Part shown: positions 1-4,015 of the stretch, one piece after another
Layout: each line of letters begins with the position of its first letter
How positions within the stretch are numbered: the stretch's first letter is position 1
DNA from: an uncultured Allobaculum sp.
Lineage (GTDB): Bacteria > Bacillota_I > Bacilli_A > Erysipelotrichales > Erysipelotrichaceae
DNA: 6,645 nt
Reading direction: 5' to 3'
NCBI GenBank assembly: GCA_948467695.1
Contig: CAOKFJ010000106.1
Span: 1-6,645, forward strand
Translations under genes and position numbers: made by a program
Notes under the pieces: generated by a model
Told to the model about the DNA's origin: nothing
The model's database searches: none
Seen by the model: only the letters and a program-made list of their open reading frames with translations

Positions 1-12
1 AGTTAACACGAC

Positions 13-48
13 AGGATAACCTTACAGCGTTGAAGGTTATCCTTTTTT
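13..48 (+). terminator. Rho-independent terminator of an upstream gene outside the window
   Basis: A perfect 11-bp inverted repeat (AGGATAACCTT at 13-23 with AAGGTTATCCT at 33-43) encloses a 9-base loop and runs straight into six T residues (43-48). The T-tract is only on the 3' side for the plus strand, so it ends plus-strand transcription entering from the left. The gene it serves is not in the window. It also insulates the lipoprotein gene at 301 from read-through, which implies that gene has its own promoter. Confidence 0.9.
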
Positions 49-300
49 GATGCATCCTGTTCGGCCCTATCAGACACTTCTTGTGTTCGGTCCAATATCA
101 CAAATGTCGTTATATACGCGCAATCGTTTTTAATTATTCTAAACAAGCATTTTTTCTTCAAAAGCGAACAAATCCGAAACAGATACTATCACTCTGTTTT
201 CATCTCATAAAAACGCGCATCGCCCTCGTATATCAACATATATACTATCTGTAACAACATATCGAACATTTTATCGCTTCGATATTCAGGAAATATATTT
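49..300 (+). other. AT-rich leader/promoter region of the lipoprotein gene
   Basis: No gene is seen here. The region is more AT-rich than the flanking coding DNA and must hold the promoter of the lipoprotein gene, but I found no hexamer pair with both good matches and a 16-18 base spacer. Visible structure: an imperfect direct repeat TGTTCGGCCCTAT (58-70) and TGTTCGGTCCAAT (84-96), 26 bases apart centre to centre; a short dyad ACAC-N5-GTGT (74-86) between them; and a 7-bp hairpin AAACAGA/TCTGTTT (177-183 with 193-199, 9-base loop). The ribosome binding site AGGA is at 288-291, nine bases before the ATG. Confidence 0.5.
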
Positions 301-1257
301 ATGAGAAAAAAGAAAGCTGCAGCATTGCTTGCCATGGCTGTGCTGCTCAGTGCCTGCGGAACAGCCGCAACCGATTCACAGGTTGAATCCAGTATCACAG
401 AAGAGTCTGCTGTGCCGAAAATGCCATCTTCTCCAGGTCAGGAAGCCGCCGATTCAGTCGATACCGATTCAGATGAAGATGCAAAAGAAGAAGCATCTAA
501 AGAAGAGAAGAAAAAATCGGCTTCTTCAAAAAACGAATTCACTGAACAGGTCATCTATGAGCAGGATGGTCTGAAAGTGACCGCAACAGGTCTGGAAGAA
601 AGTCGTACAGGCATACAGCTCAAACTTACTGTCGAAAACAGTGCAGACTGCACGTATATCGTTCAGGCGCGCAACGTATCCGCAAACGGCATTATGGTAG
701 ATCCGTCAATGTCGATTGATGTTGCTGCCGGCAAAAAAGCGAATGGAAAAATGAGACTGAGTTCCCGCGAACTGGAAGATGCAGGAATCTCGCAGATCCA
801 TTCTCTCGAATTCAATCTGCATATCTTCCCGGAAGACGATTTCATGGATGGCATCGATTCCGATCTCATAACGTTAACTTTATCGGATGGCGAAGAAAGC
901 AAATCTGTAGATGGCGAAGTGCTGTATGATGCGGATGGTCTGAAAATCATTTCGACGGGTCTGAAAGAATCCGAGCTTTTCGGTACAGCTCTTGGACTCT
1001 ATCTGGAGAACAGCTCCGATCAGGCGCTTACCGTGCAGTGCCGCGATCTGTCTATCAACGGTATCATGATCGATGGCGTATTCTCTTGCGATTTGATGCC
1101 GGGTAAAAAAGCTTACGATGAAATCACCGTTTTCAGCTCACAGCTTGAGGAAAATGATATCGAAGAGATCGAGAATGCTGAACTGAGCTTTCATATCGTT
1201 AACGCGGATGACTGGTCAGACAGCACGGATTCCGATCCAATCACAATCAATTACTGA
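301..1257 (+). CDS. Predicted lipoprotein with two tandem copies of a ~110-residue domain
   Basis: 318 residues. The start is ATG 301, preceded by AGGA at 288-291. The N-terminus is a classic lipoprotein signal: basic MRKKK, a hydrophobic stretch (6-16) and lipobox L16-S17-A18-C19, so the mature protein should be attached by lipidated Cys19 to the outer face of the cytoplasmic membrane. Residues 20-82 are a Ser/Asp/Glu/Lys-rich linker of low complexity that probably spans the wall. Two homologous domains follow, 84-195 and 207-318, roughly 40% identical by eye. Both share a Y-x-x-DGLK start, an ENS core, NGIM(V/I)D, GKKA, an SS-x-(E/Q)LE segment and a closing DSD-x-IT. Similar domains occur in uncharacterised lipoproteins of Lachnospiraceae and Erysipelotrichaceae; this is from memory and I know of no established function. 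The beta-rich, Ig-like pattern suggests binding rather than catalysis. Codon use differs from the neighbours: several TCA and two TTA codons. It is monocistronic, between terminators at 13-48 and 1340-1387. Confidence 0.85.
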   Translation: MRKKKAAALLAMAVLLSACGTAATDSQVESSITEESAVPKMPSSPGQEAADSVDTDSDEDAKEEASKEEKKKSASSKNEFTEQVIYEQDGLKVTATGLEESRTGIQLKLTVENSADCTYIVQARNVSANGIMVDPSMSIDVAAGKKANGKMRLSSRELEDAGISQIHSLEFNLHIFPEDDFMDGIDSDLITLTLSDGEESKSVDGEVLYDADGLKIISTGLKESELFGTALGLYLENSSDQALTVQCRDLSINGIMIDGVFSCDLMPGKKAYDEITVFSSQLEENDIEEIENAELSFHIVNADDWSDSTDSDPITINY

Positions 1258-1261
1258 AATA

Positions 1262-1300
1262 TGAACTGACTTGCAGTTTTGTTGAAAGACTCTCAGTTCA
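1262..1300 (+). other. Short hairpin just after the lipoprotein stop codon
   Basis: TGAACTGA (1262-1269) can pair with TCAGTTCA (1293-1300), an 8-bp stem with a 23-base loop, starting 5 bases after the lipoprotein stop. There is no T-tract, so it is not an intrinsic terminator by itself. It could stabilise the 3' end of the mRNA, or be chance. Confidence 0.3.
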
Positions 1301-1339
1301 GAAAACTCTGCAGTCGTTTCTGAGAAATTAGCCATATAC

Positions 1340-1387
1340 AAAACCGGAGACATTCAGGCATGCTTCATGACGAATATCTCCGGTTTT
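1340..1387. terminator. Bidirectional intrinsic terminator between convergent genes
   Basis: An 11-bp perfect inverted repeat, AAAACCGGAGA (1340-1350) with TCTCCGGTTTT (1377-1387), encloses a 26-base loop. On the plus strand the stem ends in TTTTCTTT, and on the minus strand in TTTTGTAT. It lies 82 bases after the lipoprotein stop and 35 bases after the peptidase stop, so one element can end both convergent transcripts. The loop is longer than usual, which may lower efficiency. Confidence 0.8.
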
Positions 1388-1422
1388 CTTTAGTGGATCA
1401 CTGCTGCTTCTCTATCTGAAGA

Positions 1423-2481
1423 TTAGTCAAACAGTTTTTCGTCAAGCATGCATCCCAGAGCGAGCAGAGTTGTATTCACAATACCGTCAATGTGCGTGCG
1501 CTCGTAGCCATGAGAGGAAACAACTGCCATGCCGAATGTTACGGGAATGATGTTGTTTGCGCCATTGAATGCAGCTGTCGCATCGGAAGCGTAGCGGTAG
1601 TAAATATCCATCACTGCTTCTGCGCCGACTTCTTTGGCGATTTCCTGTACGCGTGTGGTCATCTGCCAGTCATAGGGCGCAATGCGGTCTGCGGCACCGA
1701 TGGTTACTGTTTTTTCCGTACCGTTCTGTTCACCGCCGATCAAACCGATATCAAGAGCGATATAGGCATCGACATTTTCTGGAACATAACGTCCGCCAAG
1801 TCCGATTTCTTCATGAATGGGGAATGCCATCAGGACATTGAATGCCGGCTGCAGTCCTTCTTCTTTCATGACCGCGAGCGTTTCGAAAAGCGCAGCAACG
1901 CTTGCTTTGTCATCCAGATGACGGCTCTTAATGAAGCCTGCCGGTGTAATGACGCAGCGCGGTTCAACGCTGATCAGATCCCCGGGCTGAATGCCAAGTG
2001 CACGCACTTCTTCGGGGCTGTTCACGTCTTCATCGATCAGAATCGCCATTTCCGCAAAGTCGCGTTCGCGGCTTCTCGCATCATCGAATACGTGGACGGA
2101 GTGGGATTTGCAGATGACAGAGCCAGTATAGGTTTTGCCGGAGCGTGTGTGGATATAGACGTTTTCGCCTTCAACGGAATGGAAGTTGACACCGCCAAGG
2201 TTGCGGACATTCAGCCAGCCTTCGGGTGTGATGGAGCGGACAACCATGCCAATGGTATCGAGGTGCGCGCCCATGCAGATTGTTCGGCTGTCGTCTTTTC
2301 CGGGAATGCGGATATAGGCGCAGCGGCGGCGATCGTATTCAACGGTGTAGCCAAGCTGTCCAGCCATTTTTTCGAGAAGAGGGTGAATCTGCGCGGTGTA
2401 TCCAACCACGCTTGGAGTATCAAGCACAGTTTTGAGTGTGTCGAGCAGTCGTTCTGTGTTGATTTTGGACTTGAGTTCCAT
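1423..2481 (-). CDS. M42-family metallo-aminopeptidase-like protein
   Basis: 352 residues, the usual length for M42 (glutamyl aminopeptidase / deblocking aminopeptidase / 'endoglucanase M' type) enzymes. These are cytoplasmic di-metal exopeptidases that usually form a large tetrahedral dodecamer and trim short peptides. Expected metal and catalytic motifs are visible in order: GAHLDTIG (His73, Asp75), SRHLDDKAS (bridging Asp, Asp190 or 191), HEEIGLGG (Glu224 general base, Glu225 ligand) and ALDIG (Asp244). The last His ligand is His324 or His330 in SHGYERTH. The central part (about 85-180) fits the inserted PDZ-like domain of M42. The C-terminal HGYERTHID differs from the common RY-x-HS-P ending of M42. 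It resembles a sub-group I recall from the NAGGN osmoprotectant loci, but none of those partner genes is here. No signal peptide. The start is supported by GAAAGGAA (2487-2494) five bases upstream. Substrate cannot be read from sequence. Confidence 0.88.
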   Translation of the reverse strand: MELKSKINTERLLDTLKTVLDTPSVVGYTAQIHPLLEKMAGQLGYTVEYDRRRCAYIRIPGKDDSRTICMGAHLDTIGMVVRSITPEGWLNVRNLGGVNFHSVEGENVYIHTRSGKTYTGSVICKSHSVHVFDDARSRERDFAEMAILIDEDVNSPEEVRALGIQPGDLISVEPRCVITPAGFIKSRHLDDKASVAALFETLAVMKEEGLQPAFNVLMAFPIHEEIGLGGRYVPENVDAYIALDIGLIGGEQNGTEKTVTIGAADRIAPYDWQMTTRVQEIAKEVGAEAVMDIYYRYASDATAAFNGANNIIPVTFGMAVVSSHGYERTHIDGIVNTTLLALGCMLDEKLFD

Positions 2482-2486
2482 GTGTG

Positions 2487-2494
2487 TTCCTTTC
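2487..2494 (-). promoter_or_regulatory. Ribosome binding site of the M42 peptidase
   Basis: Read on the minus strand this is GAAAGGAA, five bases before the ATG at 2479-2481. It is a good Shine-Dalgarno match and supports this start over the later in-frame Met codons. Confidence 0.75.
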
Positions 2495-2550
2495 TTGCTG
2501 TTTGTATTGCTTGCGTGCGCACTTAAGTCATACAGACATACGCACTTTCA

Positions 2551-2593
2551 TTCAGGCATGCACCTGAACGAGCTGAGCTTAAATTTGGCTCAG
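2551..2593 (-). other. Two small adjacent hairpins in the peptidase leader
   Basis: TTCAGG (2551-2556) pairs with CCTGAA (2563-2568) around a 6-base loop, and CTGAGC (2573-2578) pairs with GCTCAG (2588-2593) around a 9-base loop. Neither is followed by a T-tract on either strand, so they are not clear terminators. They sit in the 171-base gap between the oxidoreductase and the peptidase. If the promoter candidate at 2601-2628 is right, they lie in the 5' untranslated leader of the peptidase mRNA. A role in mRNA stability or control is possible, but chance is not excluded. Confidence 0.35.
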
Positions 2594-2600
2594 GGTTTGT

Positions 2601-2628
2601 ATTTTCAGCAGATGTAAACCTGCGTCAA
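2601..2628 (-). promoter_or_regulatory. Candidate sigma-A-type promoter for the M42 peptidase
   Basis: On the minus strand, TTGACG (2623-2628; five of six consensus bases) is followed after 16 bases by GAAAAT (2601-2606; four of six). Transcription would begin near 2594, leaving a leader of about 110 bases before the ATG at 2481. The site lies about 25 bases after the oxidoreductase stop. This fits independent transcription of the peptidase, although read-through from the oxidoreductase is also possible because no terminator separates them. Confidence 0.4.
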
Positions 2629-2652
2629 ATCGAAAATCATGCGTAAAACAGA

Positions 2653-3633
2653 TTAAGCGTTCATCTGACGTCTGGCTTCGTCAAGAATATCCATAGCCAT
2701 CAGTGTTTCCGCTTTGAAGTTTTCGTACATCTCAATGTTGTTTTCGTTAAGAGCAACGAGGAAATCCATGAATTCATAGGTCATATGCAGACCCTGATCG
2801 ATAGAGATAACCTGCGGCTCGTTTTCTTCGTTTTCACGGGCGGGCGCGACGAAGTCGACGTATTCCATTTTTCCTGTGCTTCCTTTGGCGATGCGGAAAG
2901 TACCCGTTTCGCCCTGAATAACCGCGAGGTAATCGCTGGAAGAATCTTTGGAACCGATGCAGGTGATGATTTTATCGCTGTAGACCAGAAGGAGGACACC
3001 GCTTGAATCAATGCCGTTCCAGCCGATCAGCGGTGTATACACAACGCGTTCCGGTTTGCCGAAAAGAGCGACGGCCAGGTGGATGTTGTAGATATTGATA
3101 TCCATCAGCGCGCCGCCCTGCATTTCAGGATTGAAGACGTTGTCGACAATTCCCTCCATGTAGCGCGTGTACTTGCGGGAGTACTGGGAGAAGTTGAAGA
3201 CGCATTCGCGGATTTTTCCGGCAAGACCAAGATTGTCGCGAAGCAGTCCGAAGTTGGGCGTGTGGATGCTGGTGATCGCTTCGAAAATCATCACACCGTT
3301 TTTTTCTGCGGTTTCAAAAAGGTTGAGTGCTTCTTCTTTGCTTGCCGCAAAAGGCTTTTCAAGAATAACGTTCTTCTTCGCCTCAAGCGCTCTGAGCGCC
3401 TGGGGCACATGCAGGCTGTTGGGCGAAGCGATATACACTGTGTCGATTTCAGGATCCGCGAACATTTCATCCAGATCGCAGTATGCTTTTTTCACATTGT
3501 GCTTGTCGGCGTATGCGCGCGCTTTTTCCATCGTGCGGGAGTAAACGGCAACAGGTTCAATGCCTTCGATTTCGGAAAAGGACTTGTACGCCTGATCGAC
3601 AATGGCGCCGCTTCCGATTGTTGCAAGTTTCAT
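2653..3633 (-). CDS. Gfo/Idh/MocA-family NAD(P)-dependent oxidoreductase
   Basis: 326 residues, normal for the family. The N-terminal Rossmann domain (about 1-120) begins MKLATIGSGAIV, with the glycine-rich nucleotide loop at residues 7-9, and contains ASPNSLH (69-75). It ends in the hallmark EKP motif (Glu92-Lys93-Pro94), whose Lys contacts nicotinamide and substrate. The C-terminal alpha/beta domain (about 125-326) carries GGALMDINIYNIH (173-185). Asp178 and Tyr182 sit where dihydrodiol-dehydrogenase-like members have their D-x3-Y catalytic pair, and His185 follows. The enzyme probably oxidises or reduces a sugar, inositol or similar polyol in the cytoplasm; substrate and NAD versus NADP preference cannot be told. 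AGAAAGGCG (3642-3650) serves as ribosome binding site, with AAGG ten bases before the ATG. No sugar transporter, kinase or regulator is adjacent, so context gives no pathway. No signal peptide and no Tat motif. Confidence 0.9.
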   Translation of the reverse strand: MKLATIGSGAIVDQAYKSFSEIEGIEPVAVYSRTMEKARAYADKHNVKKAYCDLDEMFADPEIDTVYIASPNSLHVPQALRALEAKKNVILEKPFAASKEEALNLFETAEKNGVMIFEAITSIHTPNFGLLRDNLGLAGKIRECVFNFSQYSRKYTRYMEGIVDNVFNPEMQGGALMDINIYNIHLAVALFGKPERVVYTPLIGWNGIDSSGVLLLVYSDKIITCIGSKDSSSDYLAVIQGETGTFRIAKGSTGKMEYVDFVAPARENEENEPQVISIDQGLHMTYEFMDFLVALNENNIEMYENFKAETLMAMDILDEARRQMNA

Positions 3634-3817
3634 AAATAAATCGCCTTTCTATCCGGTTTATCCTCAAAAAGTACGCGCATAAACTCACCGTAAGGCGGCA
3701 GTCGAATGGTTCGTGCGCCTGTATGCACTGCGCCAAACCCTCTTGGCATCAGAACTCGTATCTGCATGCTTCTGTCGTGATCGTTATGCGTCTTTTCGGA
3801 TAATGTTAAGGAATGGA

Positions 3818-3837
3818 AGCCGGCTCTCGCGCCGGCT
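3818..3837 (-). other. GC-rich hairpin in the oxidoreductase upstream region
   Basis: AGCCGGC (3818-3824) and GCCGGCT (3831-3837) form a perfect 7-bp, nearly all-GC stem with a 6-base loop. On the minus strand it is followed by TTCCATTCCTT, a poor U-tract, and on the plus strand there is none. It lies about 75 bases beyond the strong operon terminator and about 185 bases before the oxidoreductase ATG. It could be a second, weaker terminator, a leader or attenuator element, or an operator-like dyad. Confidence 0.45.
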
Positions 3838-3910
3838 GGTTCATCTGCATTTTAGCGTGTTCAAACAGTGCTTTGTGCTTTTCTCTTCTTTCCTGCGTAT
3901 TTGTAGACGA

Positions 3911-3964
3911 AAAACAGACGGATTTCCGTTTCTGCATCGAAGCGGACAATCCGTCTGTTCTGAT
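3911..3964 (-). terminator. Strong intrinsic terminator of the regulator-kinase operon
   Basis: AACAGACGGATT (3913-3924) and AATCCGTCTGTT (3948-3959) form a perfect 12-bp stem. Inside it TCCGTTTC (3925-3932) pairs with GAAGCGGA (3939-3946) with one G-U pair and one bulged C, giving about 20 bp closed by a 6-base loop. Read on the minus strand the stem is followed at once by a run of T (TTTTT, complement of 3910-3914 with overlap). It is 52-60 bases after the kinase stop. On the plus strand TTTTTT (3964-3969) follows four bases after the stem, so it could also act in that direction. Confidence 0.9.
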
Positions 3965-4015
3965 TTTTTGATTGTGAATTTAAAACGATATGCTTATTCT
4001 CACATTCGATTTAAC

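Larger units (their letters stand above)
3634..4015. other. 382-base intergenic region without a supported gene
   Basis: This lies between the kinase stop and the oxidoreductase start, both genes being on the minus strand. It holds the terminator of the two-component operon (3911-3960), a GC-rich hairpin (3818-3837) and the oxidoreductase ribosome binding site (3642-3650). It should also contain the oxidoreductase promoter, but I could not find a good -35/-10 pair on the minus strand; TAAAAT around 3850-3860 is the best lone -10-like hexamer. The plus strand has open frames here, but none has a credible ribosome binding site. Confidence 0.6.

Noticed and set aside
177..199. AAACAGA/TCTGTTT hairpin as a terminator or riboswitch
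   Set aside because: The stem is short and AT-rich, the T-run is only four bases, and no conserved riboswitch core is seen around it.
1492..2526. 344-codon plus-strand open frame over the peptidase
   Set aside because: It is in exact antisense register with a clearly conserved metallopeptidase, its product is Cys/His/Phe-rich with no recognisable motif, and its length is explained by the sense gene avoiding TTA, CTA and TCA codons.
3079..3639. 186-codon plus-strand open frame over the oxidoreductase
   Set aside because: It is an in-register antisense shadow of the Gfo/Idh/MocA gene, with no ribosome binding site and no recognisable domain.
3813..3971. Possible 52-residue Cys-rich small protein on the plus strand
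   Set aside because: AAGGA overlaps or touches the ATG and is too close to act as a ribosome binding site, the frame contains the GC hairpin and the operon terminator, and no promoter with both hexamers was found despite GATAAT at 3799-3804.
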